Position numbers and translations under genes: made by a program
Shown here: positions 40,334 through 49,154 of the stretch, one piece after another
Layout of the letters: every line of letters begins with the position of its first letter
How positions within the stretch are numbered: the stretch's first letter is position 1
Source: UBA1724 sp051884615
GTDB taxonomy: Bacteria > Verrucomicrobiota > Lentisphaeria > Oligosphaerales > Oligosphaeraceae
Direction of reading: 5' to 3'
Length of the DNA stretch: 53,376 nucleotides
Assembly: GCA_051884615.1 (NCBI GenBank)
Contig: JBJEVT010000022.1
Span: 1 to 53,376, forward strand
The notes under the pieces: model-generated
Told to the model about the DNA's origin: nothing
Seen by the model: only the letters and a program-made list of their open reading frames with translations
Databases searched by the model: none

Positions 40334-41056
40334 TCAGCTCTTGCGCGTGACCGTGATGTGGCGCACCATGACCCGGGGCACCAGTTCCTGGAGGGTGAAG
40401 CGGCATCCGGTGCACACCCAGGTCAGGGGGGAGATCAGGCCGAAGAAGGTCACGAAGAGGAAGAAGAGGAAGCCCTTGATGGGATAGACGTTGCGGAGAT
40501 CGGGGGTGATGACCACCAGTCCCCAGAAATGCTGTCCGATGGTCTGTCCCCGCCGGGTGAGGAAGAACATGTAGTAGGCGGCGGAGAGGCACCAGGTGGC
40601 CACGCAGAAGAGGCAGAGGGCGCCGTTGGGGGAGAAGAGTCCGGCGCGCATCAGGCTCCAGGCGAGGAAGAGGAGGAGGAGGGCGGCGGCGGCAAGGATG
40701 GCCAAATCCATGAGCCCCGCCAGGAAGCGCACCAGGAATCCGGCGTTGTGGTAGGTGACGCCCTCCTGGGAGAGGGCGGTGGCCAGGGGGTCGTAGTCCC
40801 CCCGCATTTCCAGGCGGGCCTTCAGCTGCGCCTTGGGGTCGTTGGCGTAGGCCTCCGCCCGCTTCAGCATCTGCGCCCGGTAGATTTTCTTCAGGCAGTC
40901 GGTGTTCTTTGCCTTCTCCCAGATGGCCAGCATGGTGCTGCGGATCTCCGCATTCTCCGTGATGGTGCCTTCCTGGGCCAGGCGTTTCAACGCCTCCTCG
41001 TCCAGCGGACCCAGCTGTTCGCCGTTTTCCAGTTTGACAATGTAAGCTCTTTCCAT
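40334..41056 (-). CDS. RDD-family membrane protein with N-terminal GYF-like domain
   Basis: The ATG at 41056 gives 240 residues. The first 60 resemble a GYF_2 domain (YIVKLENGEQLGPLDEEALKRLA), usually a protein-interaction module. After a basic linker the membrane part (about 125-240) has three or four hydrophobic segments and RDD features such as NAGFLVRFLAGLMDLAIL and RRGQTIGQHFWGLVV. The last 40 residues include two cysteines (WVCTGCRF). The frame is open much further upstream, but that part is only the antisense of lepA and lepB. The gene lies between lepB and the LptF/G permease. Function is unknown. Confidence 0.8.
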   Translation of the reverse strand: MERAYIVKLENGEQLGPLDEEALKRLAQEGTITENAEIRSTMLAIWEKAKNTDCLKKIYRAQMLKRAEAYANDPKAQLKARLEMRGDYDPLATALSQEGVTYHNAGFLVRFLAGLMDLAILAAAALLLLFLAWSLMRAGLFSPNGALCLFCVATWCLSAAYYMFFLTRRGQTIGQHFWGLVVITPDLRNVYPIKGFLFFLFVTFFGLISPLTWVCTGCRFTLQELVPRVMVRHITVTRKS

Positions 41057-41118
41057 GGTGGGGTTCCCGGTTTTTTTGGAGGGGAGGAAGGGGGGTGGGG
41101 CGGGGCGCCCGGAAGCAA

Positions 41119-42387
41119 TCAGAGGGCGTCGAAGCGGAATCCGAAGCGTGGGGAGAAGGGCCACCAGACCAGGCAGGGCCGGCCCACCAGGCGCTTTCTG
41201 GCCACGGGGCCGAAGAAGCGGCAGTCCAGGCTGTTCTCGGTGTTGTCTCCCATGAGGAAGTAGTGGCCGGAGGGGACGGTGTATTCCTCCCCTTCCCGGG
41301 AGAGATAGGCGGCGGCGGACAGGGCGGCGTGCCCCGCGTAGCCTCCCTGGCGGGACTGGATGCGGGCGAAGGGGCGGGAGTAGGTGCCGTCCAGGGGCAG
41401 GAACTGGTCGGCGCCCTGGGGGCGCACCCACAGCACCCGGTCCTGGATCTTCAGGGTGTCCCCGGGGAGCCCCACCAGGCGTTTCACATAGAAGAAGCCG
41501 GAGAGGCTTCGTCCCTGGTAGCTCAGGTCCTCGGTGGAGAAGACCATGATGTCCCCCCGGGCGGGGGGGCGCAGGCAGAGGCTGAGGCGGTTGACGAAGA
41601 GGTGGTCTCCGGACTCCATGGCGCCCCGGAAGATGGTCTGTCCCTGGCTGAAGGCGAAGGGGTTGGGGAGGAATCCGCGCCAGGGGGGCTGGGGATTCTG
41701 GAGGGAGGGGACGAGGCGTTGGGTGTCGGTGACGCTGGCCGGGGCGACCAGGGAGAAGGCGCGTCCGTCCTCGGCGCGGTAGGTCATGCTGCTTTGGGGG
41801 AAGAGGGGGCGCGAGGGGAGGGCGTGGATGCTGGAGAAATCCAGGGCTCCGTCGGCAGGGGCCTCCCACTGGAAATACCGCCGGGAGTAGTTGACGTAGT
41901 CGAAGAGGCTCGCCAGGCGGGAGCGGGGGATTTCGCCGGCGTCCAGCGCCACGGGATGGATGCCGTAGAGAGTGGGCTGCATGGAGCCCGTGGGGATTTT
42001 GAAGGGCTGCAGCAGGAGGCACCGCAGGGCGAACGCCACCGCCACGGAGACCAGAAGGGTCTCGAAATTGGCGCCGATGGCGGAGTCCTGGGGGGTGGGG
42101 GGGAGGGGGATGCCCTTCCGGAAGGTGTCCAGGAGGGCTTCCTGCTCCTCCTGGGTGCCCTCCTTCCGCAGCTTCTCCGTCTTCGCCAGCAGGGCCTCGC
42201 CCTGGGCGAGCTGCTCCGGGGTGAGGAGATCCCGGTTGCGCCGGAGGCGCAGGCGCAGGCTCTTTCCGTCTTGCCGCAGGAGGCGCCGTCTCCTGAGGGA
42301 GGCGGGCAGCACGCGCGCCAGGAGCCAGTCCCCGAGGAAGAACCAGAGGAGAAGGAGGTCGATGAGGATGCACCAGAGGGGAGACAT
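41119..42387 (-). CDS. lepB: Signal peptidase I with large insertion
   Basis: This membrane serine protease removes signal peptides from exported proteins. The 422-residue protein has a hydrophobic first segment (4-26), a long charged cytoplasmic region and a second membrane segment (about 107-126). The nucleophile is S135 in IPTGSMQPT, and the general-base lysine is K302 in FFYVKRLVGLPGD. The closing box GHYFLMGDNTENSLDCRFFG is intact. The Ser-to-Lys distance of 167 residues is about 110 longer than in E. coli, owing to an insertion at about 150-255. It starts 6 bases after lepA, as in many genomes. Confidence 0.93.
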   Translation of the reverse strand: MSPLWCILIDLLLLWFFLGDWLLARVLPASLRRRRLLRQDGKSLRLRLRRNRDLLTPEQLAQGEALLAKTEKLRKEGTQEEQEALLDTFRKGIPLPPTPQDSAIGANFETLLVSVAVAFALRCLLLQPFKIPTGSMQPTLYGIHPVALDAGEIPRSRLASLFDYVNYSRRYFQWEAPADGALDFSSIHALPSRPLFPQSSMTYRAEDGRAFSLVAPASVTDTQRLVPSLQNPQPPWRGFLPNPFAFSQGQTIFRGAMESGDHLFVNRLSLCLRPPARGDIMVFSTEDLSYQGRSLSGFFYVKRLVGLPGDTLKIQDRVLWVRPQGADQFLPLDGTYSRPFARIQSRQGGYAGHAALSAAAYLSREGEEYTVPSGHYFLMGDNTENSLDCRFFGPVARKRLVGRPCLVWWPFSPRFGFRFDAL

Positions 42388-42393
42388 GGGGAG

Positions 42394-44214
42394 CTACTTC
42401 TGTTTTTCCTCGTCGTTGCGGAGGACGGCGATGAAGGCCTCCTGGGGGATGTTGACGTTCCCGTAGAGCTTCATCCTCTTCTTGCCCTCCTTCTGCTTCT
42501 CCAGCAGCTTTCGCTTCCGGGTGATGTCGCCCCCGTAGCACTTGGCCAGCACGTCCTTCCGGAACTGCCGCACATCCTCCCGGGCGATGATGCGCCCGCC
42601 GATGGCTCCCTGGAGCGCCACCTTGAACTGCTGGGGCGGGATGGCCTCCCGGAGGCGCTGGCAGATGGTGCGGGCACGGCCCACGGCGCGGTCCGCATGG
42701 CAGATGGAGGCGAAGGCGTCCACCGCCTCCCCGTTCACCAGAATCTCCAGCTTCACCATGGGGCCGGTCTGATATCCGTCGGGCTCGTAGTCCATGGAGC
42801 CGTATCCCTTGGTGATGGTCTTCAGCTTGTCGTAGAAGTCCAGCACGATCTCGTGGAGGGGCATCCGGGCGGTGAGCATCACATGGTTGGCGTCCACGGT
42901 CTCCGTGTGCTGGCAGAGCCCCCGCTTGTCCAGAATCAGGTTCATGATGGGGCCCATGAACTTGGTGGGGGCCAGGATCTGGCTCTTGATCATGGGCTCC
43001 TCGGCGTGCTCGATGAGATTGGCGTCGGGCATGTGGAGGGGGTTGTCCACCTTCACCATGGTGCCGTTCTTCAGATAGACATGGTATTCCACGCTGGGAT
43101 AGGTGAGAATCAGATCCATGCCGTAGTCCCGCCGCAGGCGTTCCTGGACGATGTCCATGTGGAGGAGTCCCAGGAAGCCGCACCGGAAGCCGGCGCCCAG
43201 GGCGATGGAGTTCTCCGGGGTCGCCAGGAAGGCGGGATCGTTGAGCTGCAGCTTGGCGATATTGAACTTCAGCTGCTCGTACTGGTCCGCCTCGATGGGA
43301 TAGATGCCGGAGAAGACCATGGGGACCGACTTCTGGAAGCCGGGGAGCGGCTCCGCCGCGGGGCGGGAGCCCAGGGTCACCGTGTCCCCCACCCGGATGT
43401 CCTTGGGGCTCTTCAGGGTGGTGATGAGATAGCCCGTGTCCCCGGGGCCCAGCTGGTCCAGGGCCTTCATGTGGGGCGTGAAGCAGCCCACCTCCTTCAC
43501 CTCCGTGTCCGTCTCGGTGGCCATGAGGCGCACGCTGTCCCTGGGGTGGACGGTGCCGTTCATGACGCGGATGTAGGTGACCACGCCCCGGTAGTCGTCG
43601 AAGAGGGAGTCGAAGACCAGGGCCTGGAGGCGGTCGTTTTCGCCCTTGGGCGGGGGGATGCGCTCCACCACGGCCTCCATGAGTTCCGCCACGCCCTGGT
43701 CCGTGCGCGCGGAGACCAGGAGTGCCTCCTCCTTGGGAATCTGGAGGATCTCCTCCAGCTGCTCCAGGCACATGGGGATGTCGGCGGAGGGCAGGTCGAT
43801 CTTGTTGATCACGGGGATGATGGCCAGATTCTGCCGGAGCGCCAGATTCAGGTTGGCGATGGTCTGTGCCTGGACGCCCTGGGATGCGTCGATGAGCAGG
43901 ATGGCGCCCTCGCAGGCGGCCAGGCTGCGGGAGACCTCGTAGTTGAAGTCCACATGTCCCGGGGTGTCGATGAGATTGAAATCGTAGGTCTGCCCGTTCC
44001 GGGAGAGGAACCGCATCTTCACGGGATGGGAGCGGATGGTGATGCCCCGTTCCTTCTCCAGGTCCATGTCATCCAGGAGCTGGTCGTGGAAGGTTCGCAT
44101 CTCCACCGTCTGGGTATGCACCAGAAACCGGTCGGCCAGGGTGGATTTGCCGTGGTCGATGTGGGCGATGATGGAGAAGTTCCGGATATGGGATAGGTCG
44201 AGTTCGGGAGTCAT
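42394..44214 (-). CDS. lepA: Elongation factor 4 (LepA)
   Basis: EF4 is a translational GTPase that back-translocates or remodels stalled ribosomes. The ATG at 44214 gives 606 residues starting MTPELDLSHIRNFSIIAHID. The G1 motif is AHIDHGKST, followed by KERGITIRS (G2), DTPGHVDF (G3) and NKIDLPSAD (G4). The unique C-terminal domain (DITRKRKLLEKQKEGKKRMK) is complete. No ribosome site precedes the ATG, and a TATATT hexamer ends only seven bases upstream. The mRNA may therefore be leaderless. It heads the lepA-lepB-RDD-LptF/G-uppP group. Confidence 0.97.
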   Translation of the reverse strand: MTPELDLSHIRNFSIIAHIDHGKSTLADRFLVHTQTVEMRTFHDQLLDDMDLEKERGITIRSHPVKMRFLSRNGQTYDFNLIDTPGHVDFNYEVSRSLAACEGAILLIDASQGVQAQTIANLNLALRQNLAIIPVINKIDLPSADIPMCLEQLEEILQIPKEEALLVSARTDQGVAELMEAVVERIPPPKGENDRLQALVFDSLFDDYRGVVTYIRVMNGTVHPRDSVRLMATETDTEVKEVGCFTPHMKALDQLGPGDTGYLITTLKSPKDIRVGDTVTLGSRPAAEPLPGFQKSVPMVFSGIYPIEADQYEQLKFNIAKLQLNDPAFLATPENSIALGAGFRCGFLGLLHMDIVQERLRRDYGMDLILTYPSVEYHVYLKNGTMVKVDNPLHMPDANLIEHAEEPMIKSQILAPTKFMGPIMNLILDKRGLCQHTETVDANHVMLTARMPLHEIVLDFYDKLKTITKGYGSMDYEPDGYQTGPMVKLEILVNGEAVDAFASICHADRAVGRARTICQRLREAIPPQQFKVALQGAIGGRIIAREDVRQFRKDVLAKCYGGDITRKRKLLEKQKEGKKRMKLYGNVNIPQEAFIAVLRNDEEKQK

Positions 44215-44221
44215 GCCGGGT

Positions 44222-44227
44222 AATATA
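44222..44227 (-). promoter_or_regulatory. Candidate -10 element of lepA
   Basis: TATATT on the minus strand within an AT-rich island (TAATATAATT on the plus strand) ends seven bases before the lepA start codon. No clear -35 hexamer lies 17 bases further upstream. Confidence 0.35.
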
Positions 44228-44270
44228 ATTGGAGCGGCAGTCGCCGTAGGGGGGGTGGGGACGGTCCCCC

Positions 44271-44319
44271 GCCGGTCTTTCCCCCCCCGCCGGTCTTTCC
44301 CCTGCCGGTCTATTCCCGG
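44271..44319. repeat. Three short direct repeats before lepA
   Basis: GCCGGTCTTTCCCC or close variants (the last GCCGGTCTATTCCC) occur three times in a row at 44271, 44289 and 44304. The last unit runs into the 3' end of the FAD oxidoreductase gene. No function is apparent. Confidence 0.7.
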
Positions 44320-45629
44320 AAATTGGGCAGGAAGGCGCCCTGTTCTTTCAGGGTCTTCTGGAGGCGCCGCACTTCCAGCGTGCGGGGAGTGGCGCCGGTG
44401 TCCAGGCAGAGGGCGGCGGCGGTACCGGCCGCCATGCCCGTGATCCAGCATCCGGGGATCACCCGGAGGGAGGCCATGAGCGCCCTGTCCGTGGAGACGC
44501 ACCTTCCGGCGGTCAGGAGGTTCTCCACCTTCCGGGGGCAGAGAATCCGGTAGGGGATGCCATAGGATTCTCCCTTGCCGTATCTTTTGCCCCAGAAGAG
44601 CTTCTTGTGCTCCGCCAGCGCCTGGGAGCCGGGGAGGGAGGGATGGACGTCGATGGAGAAGTTGTAGCGGCCGATCTCGTCCTCGAAGACCGCCCGCTTT
44701 TCGTAGTCCTCCCGGTTCAGGACGTAGTCCCCCTGGATGCGCCGGGATTCCCGGATGCCCATGATGCTGCCGGAGGTCGCCAGGCATGCCTTCTGGAAGC
44801 CCTGGACATACTTGTTGTACATCTTCTCGTAGCAGGCCAGGAGTTTTCTGCCCTCCACCAGGGCGCGGGTCATGGAGAGCTCGTCCAGGGGATTCACGTC
44901 GAAGCAGTGGGAGAGGTTTCCGGCGGCCAGCTGGTCGTTGGTCCGGATCATGCCCGGATGGTGGTAGTCGTCCACGGGGACGATCCCCTCCTCGTAGGCG
45001 CGCCGGAGGATGGCGAGCATGTTCTCGTCGTTGTGGCTGAAGGCGCCTCCCTGGAGAAAAGCCTCCCAATCCACCCCCGCCCAGAGGGAGCAGAGGGTTC
45101 CCGGCATCATCCTCCCCTCTTCGTCGCCACATTCCCAGGGGGCTCCCGCCAAATAGGAGAGGTCTCCGTCCCCCGTGGCGTCGATGAAGAGCCGCGCCTC
45201 CACCGCGAAGATTCCGGATTTGGCGGCGCACACGCAATGCCGGATGCGGCCGTTCTCCGTGATGGCGTCGATGAGGGTGGTGTTGTAGGAGATGACGACC
45301 CCTGCCTCCTCCATCATCTCCTCATACAGCCGCTTCAGCGCCTCCGCGTAGATGGCGGGGCCGCGCATGGCGCCGCTGGCCTGCGCCCGGTCGAAAATCT
45401 CCCGCCCGATGCCTCCCGCCAGGAAGTTCACCCCGTCGGAATAGTCCATGAGGAGGGGCACCAGGGCGGCCGTGGACATTCCCCCCGCCATGGAGAGGCT
45501 GTCGATGACGAGGACGCTATGGTGGTTGCGGGCGGCGGCGATCGCCGCCGCCACTCCCGCCGGTCCGCATCCCATGACGGCGACGTCAAAGCGGTGCTTT
45601 ATCTCTATTTCCTTGGTGTAAAGAAGCAT
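44310..45629 (-). CDS. FAD-dependent oxidoreductase
   Basis: The 439-residue protein belongs to the FAD_oxidored (PF12831) type, which is common in Lentisphaerota and Verrucomicrobiota genomes. The dinucleotide fold is VAVMGCGPAGVAAAIAAARN (GxGxxG), followed by the glycine-rich AGGMSTAALVPLL and the second FAD contact FIDATGDGDLSYLAG. Near the end AGRCVSTDRALMASLRVIPG is also typical. There is no signal peptide. Substrate is unknown. Such genes often travel with sugar-processing enzymes, and here a DUF4091 protein lies directly upstream on the same strand. Confidence 0.85.
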   Translation of the reverse strand: MLLYTKEIEIKHRFDVAVMGCGPAGVAAAIAAARNHHSVLVIDSLSMAGGMSTAALVPLLMDYSDGVNFLAGGIGREIFDRAQASGAMRGPAIYAEALKRLYEEMMEEAGVVISYNTTLIDAITENGRIRHCVCAAKSGIFAVEARLFIDATGDGDLSYLAGAPWECGDEEGRMMPGTLCSLWAGVDWEAFLQGGAFSHNDENMLAILRRAYEEGIVPVDDYHHPGMIRTNDQLAAGNLSHCFDVNPLDELSMTRALVEGRKLLACYEKMYNKYVQGFQKACLATSGSIMGIRESRRIQGDYVLNREDYEKRAVFEDEIGRYNFSIDVHPSLPGSQALAEHKKLFWGKRYGKGESYGIPYRILCPRKVENLLTAGRCVSTDRALMASLRVIPGCWITGMAAGTAAALCLDTGATPRTLEVRRLQKTLKEQGAFLPNFRE

Positions 45630-45652
45630 GGCGGGAGAAGCGCGGGGGTGTG

Positions 45653-48600
45653 TCAGGGCAGGAGCTGGAGGAGCGTGGTGATGGCCTGGTTGAGTCTCTT
45701 GCGCTGTTCCAGGAGGACGGCGGGGTCTTCGGGATAGTCCGTCACGGAGGCGACCCAGTCCACGGCGAGGATGTGATCCAGTTGTCTCCGCAGGTTCTCC
45801 CCCAGGGGGATTTGGAGGCTGTCGGCCTTTTCCCGGAGGGAGTGGAGGAAGAGGAGGGCGCGGTAGTCCTGGGCTCCCTCCCGGAGGAGTTCCGCGCGGA
45901 CGGAGGGGAGGAATCCCAGGGTGTCATCGGGATAGAAGAGGAGTCCGTCTCCCGATTTTTCCAGGGGCTCGGCTTTCCAGTTCTGTCCGTTGAAGAGCGA
46001 CCAGCTGTTGGCGCCCCAGAAGAGGCTGATGTCGACCTTGTATTTCCACTGGCAGAAGAACTGGATCCGCTTGGCGGTGCCCGGGGCGTCGATCATGTTG
46101 CTGGTGGGGAACTTGGGGTAGGAGAGATTGAAGTACCATCCGATCTCCTTCCCCTTCTCCTTCAGGCCGCGGATGTAGTCCAGCATTTCCTGCTGGACGA
46201 AATGCTTGTCGCTGAAATAGAAGAGGTCCACCAGATCTTCGTAGTAGCGGATGCGGTCCGTTCCCAGATGGGGGGCGCAGAAGGCGGCGCAGACGCGGAG
46301 GTTCCCCTTGTTTTTCAGGTTCCACAGCATGTCCTTCACCACGTCTTCCCTTGTGCCGATTTCATCGTAGTAGACGTAGAGGGGATAGGGGGTGTTTTCC
46401 TCCCGGAGGGCGCGTGCCGCCTGGAGGACCTTTTCGGAGGCGGCGGCGTAGTAGGCGGCGGGATTGCCCTCGTATCGTCCTCCCTTGTAGTGTTCCGTGA
46501 GCCATCCCAGCCAGGGGAAGGTGCCCAGGGTGAGCCGATGGAAGCGTGCCAGCAGTTCCGGGGAGAGGTTGTCCAGTCCGAAGTGGTCGCCGTCCAGTTC
46601 GCTGTCCATGAAGGAGGGCCAGGCGTTGCCCCTCTGGGGATAGAGGTCGTATTCCATGAGGGTCCGGGCGAAGCGATCGGACATCTCCCGGGTGGGGAAC
46701 TCCTCCACGCCGTATCCGGCGAGGGCGAAGACCCGCTCTCCCCTGGGGAGTTGCCAGGGAAGGACCTGGAGCTGCAGGGGGATGGCGACGTCTCCCAGGG
46801 TCAGGGTTCCCTGGTAGAGTCCGGCGGGGGTGCGGGGAGGCACGGTGACCTGGAGCCAGAGAAGCACCTGGTTCTCCTGGGCGGAGAGGGTGATTTGGGT
46901 GGCGGGGCGCAGCCGGTCGAAGTAGGGCTTGCCGGAGGCCAGGATTTCCTCCTCCCGGAAGAGGCGCAGGGCGTCGGCGGGCAGGGAATTCCCCTCCTGG
47001 GAGAGAAGAGGGGAGAAGCGGACGGGGAGGGTGACGGGGGCGGCGGAGAGGGGCAGGAGGGCGATCTGGGCGTTGCCCGTCTCGTCCGCCGCCAGGGTCC
47101 AGTTCACCCCGCCTCCCAGGGGGACGTCTTTGTCAAGATGTTCGGCGAGGCAGGTGTCCAGGGAGGAGAAGAGCTGGTAATCCCAGCCTTGGGAGAGCGC
47201 CTGGGCGCGTCCCTGGGCGAGGCACATTTCCCGTTTTTCCAAGCCCTGGAGGAGGCGTTGGCAGGCGTGCTGCAGCTCCTGGCGCCTTTGGGGCGCGGGG
47301 TTGCTCTGGAAGGCTTCCTGCAGTTCCCCGGCCTGCCGGAGAAGGTCGGCTTTTTCCTCGGCGGGGCATCCGTCCGGCCAGTTCTCCAGGCGCCCGGGCA
47401 CCCGGGAGAGCTCCGCGAGATAGCTGAGGGCGGAGCGGAAGAGGGGGAGGCTGGAGGCAAGGCCGAACCCCGCGGGGGAGAGGAGGATGGGTTGGATCTG
47501 GGTGTCTTCCGGGGAGACTTCCAGGGGAAGGGAGAGGAGTCCGGCGGCGCGGGGGGGGAGGCAGAGGCAGGTTTCCTGGGTCAGGCGTCCATTCTGGTCG
47601 GTGATGGTGGGGCCGGTCACCTGGGCGGTCTGATAGTCGACGGCGCTGGTGGTGGCTTTGGACTGGGAGTCCGGGGAGAGGCGCGCCAGCGCCAGCAGGG
47701 GCATGGGCAGGGAGGAGCGGTTCTCCACCTGGAAAGTCAGCCAGTTTCTTCCGGCGGGCAGTTCGTGTTCCGCGGAGGCGTCCAGGGTGGCGGGAAGGTC
47801 CGCCGTGGGCAGGAAGGCGGCAAAGGGGATTTCCCCGTCGGGGGCGGGGGCGGGATAGGAATGGCGGCCATAGGGGCTCTCCCAAAGCACCCGGGCTCCC
47901 CGCTTGGGAAGTTCCTCCGGGGCGACGCCCAGGGCGAAGAGGGGGACGGAGAGGGTGGCTTCCCAGCCTCCCTCGGCCAGGGGGGCGGTGGCGTATTCCA
48001 CCTGCTCCCGGGTCAGTTCGTAGAGGGCCTTTCCTCCCTCATGGCCCAGCTGGAGCCCCTCGGTCTCCTCGGGGGCGAGAAGAAAGCGCTTGTACCAGGA
48101 GCCGTCCTCGGTCTGGAGATGCAGTTCCAGCCGCTCCGCTGTGGAGGGGCACTGGAAATGGAAGAGGAGGTTTCCTTCCTGCAGCCGGGCGGTCACGGCG
48201 GGGGCGGGGGTGTCCGGCTGGGAGGCGGCGGCCAGGGAAAGGGGGGCGTTCCAGGGGGAGGGGGAATCCGGAGTCTGGAGGAGCGGGAAGGGGGGACGGG
48301 TGGAGAAGCGCAAGGGCGTCAGCACCAGGGAGGGGTCCATGGAGATGGTGAAGACGCAGCGCTTTCCCATGGGGAGGCGGCCGCCATTCACCAGGGAGAT
48401 GGTGCGGGCATTGACGGGGAAGTGGACGTGGTAGCGCCCGTCGAAGACGTAGAAGGGGGTTGGGGAGGAGACCCGGAGGGTCCCCTTGGGGGTGAAGAGC
48501 TGGAAAAGGGTGGCGTCCCGGGTGATGCGCCAGCGGGACTGGGGGACGCTTTCCCGGGCGAAGGCGGGGGGCATGAGGAAGAGGGTTTCGGGGGCGTCCT

Positions 48601-49030
48601 GGGTGAAGAGGGTGCCTCCGCACAGTTCCTGGGGCAGGGTCATGAACCAGAAACTGGCGTCGTCCAAGGGGGCGAGGTCGGTGCTGAACTCCACGGTGGC
48701 CTGGATGCCCTCCTCGGACACCTGGAAGGAGATTTCCGCCTGGAAGTCCTTTTCCCGTTTCTTCGCCACCAGCCGATCCCCTTCCTGGCGAATCTCCGCT
48801 TCCTTCCAGAAGGAATCTCCCACCAGGGTGTGCTGCCATCCCGGACCCACCACCAGGCAGGGACGGGTGTTGGCGGAAAGCACTTCGCCCCGCCAGAACA
48901 TCTTGGGACCCTCCCCGGTCAGGCGGACGGCGTAGTCCCCCCGGGTGATTTCAGGCTGGACTTGCCCAAGGAGAAGGACCGATGTCATAAGCATGGCTAG
49001 CAGGGGGAGGCGTGCGGGGGAAAAGGGCAT
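45653..49030 (-). CDS. Secreted DUF4091-domain protein
   Basis: This 1125-residue protein has an N-terminal signal peptide (MPFSPARLPLLAMLMTSVLLLG). Several beta-rich modules fill the first 700 residues. A barrel-like region (about 740-1000, YVYYDEIG, YYEDLVDLFYFSDKHF, GWYFNLSYPKFP) follows. The DUF4091 signature lies near the end (SGDGLLFYPDDTLGFLPSVR). DUF4091 proteins are regarded as glycoside-hydrolase-like. YYDEIG could supply an acidic catalytic residue, but no mechanism is established here. It starts 124 bases after the interrupted pseudopilin gene and ends 23 bases before the FAD oxidoreductase gene on the same strand. Confidence 0.8.
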   Translation of the reverse strand: MPFSPARLPLLAMLMTSVLLLGQVQPEITRGDYAVRLTGEGPKMFWRGEVLSANTRPCLVVGPGWQHTLVGDSFWKEAEIRQEGDRLVAKKREKDFQAEISFQVSEEGIQATVEFSTDLAPLDDASFWFMTLPQELCGGTLFTQDAPETLFLMPPAFARESVPQSRWRITRDATLFQLFTPKGTLRVSSPTPFYVFDGRYHVHFPVNARTISLVNGGRLPMGKRCVFTISMDPSLVLTPLRFSTRPPFPLLQTPDSPSPWNAPLSLAAASQPDTPAPAVTARLQEGNLLFHFQCPSTAERLELHLQTEDGSWYKRFLLAPEETEGLQLGHEGGKALYELTREQVEYATAPLAEGGWEATLSVPLFALGVAPEELPKRGARVLWESPYGRHSYPAPAPDGEIPFAAFLPTADLPATLDASAEHELPAGRNWLTFQVENRSSLPMPLLALARLSPDSQSKATTSAVDYQTAQVTGPTITDQNGRLTQETCLCLPPRAAGLLSLPLEVSPEDTQIQPILLSPAGFGLASSLPLFRSALSYLAELSRVPGRLENWPDGCPAEEKADLLRQAGELQEAFQSNPAPQRRQELQHACQRLLQGLEKREMCLAQGRAQALSQGWDYQLFSSLDTCLAEHLDKDVPLGGGVNWTLAADETGNAQIALLPLSAAPVTLPVRFSPLLSQEGNSLPADALRLFREEEILASGKPYFDRLRPATQITLSAQENQVLLWLQVTVPPRTPAGLYQGTLTLGDVAIPLQLQVLPWQLPRGERVFALAGYGVEEFPTREMSDRFARTLMEYDLYPQRGNAWPSFMDSELDGDHFGLDNLSPELLARFHRLTLGTFPWLGWLTEHYKGGRYEGNPAAYYAAASEKVLQAARALREENTPYPLYVYYDEIGTREDVVKDMLWNLKNKGNLRVCAAFCAPHLGTDRIRYYEDLVDLFYFSDKHFVQQEMLDYIRGLKEKGKEIGWYFNLSYPKFPTSNMIDAPGTAKRIQFFCQWKYKVDISLFWGANSWSLFNGQNWKAEPLEKSGDGLLFYPDDTLGFLPSVRAELLREGAQDYRALLFLHSLREKADSLQIPLGENLRRQLDHILAVDWVASVTDYPEDPAVLLEQRKRLNQAITTLLQLLP

Positions 49031-49154
49031 GGCGAAGACGGGGAAGGTGGGATGGCGAGGCGGGGCGGAGAAAGGAATGCCTCCCTCCCCCCTGCGGAAG
49101 ACGCCGGGGAAGGGAAGCCTGACGGAACTCCGATGACGGAAGGGAAGAGGTCCG

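Noticed and set aside
41095..44196. Plus-strand open frame of 1033 codons opposite lepB and lepA
   Set aside because: Antisense shadow of two clear genes.
44215..45237. Long upstream extension of lepA on the minus strand
   Set aside because: It is an alternate frame of the FAD oxidoreductase gene; EF4 proteins begin within a few residues of IRNFSIIAHIDHGKS.
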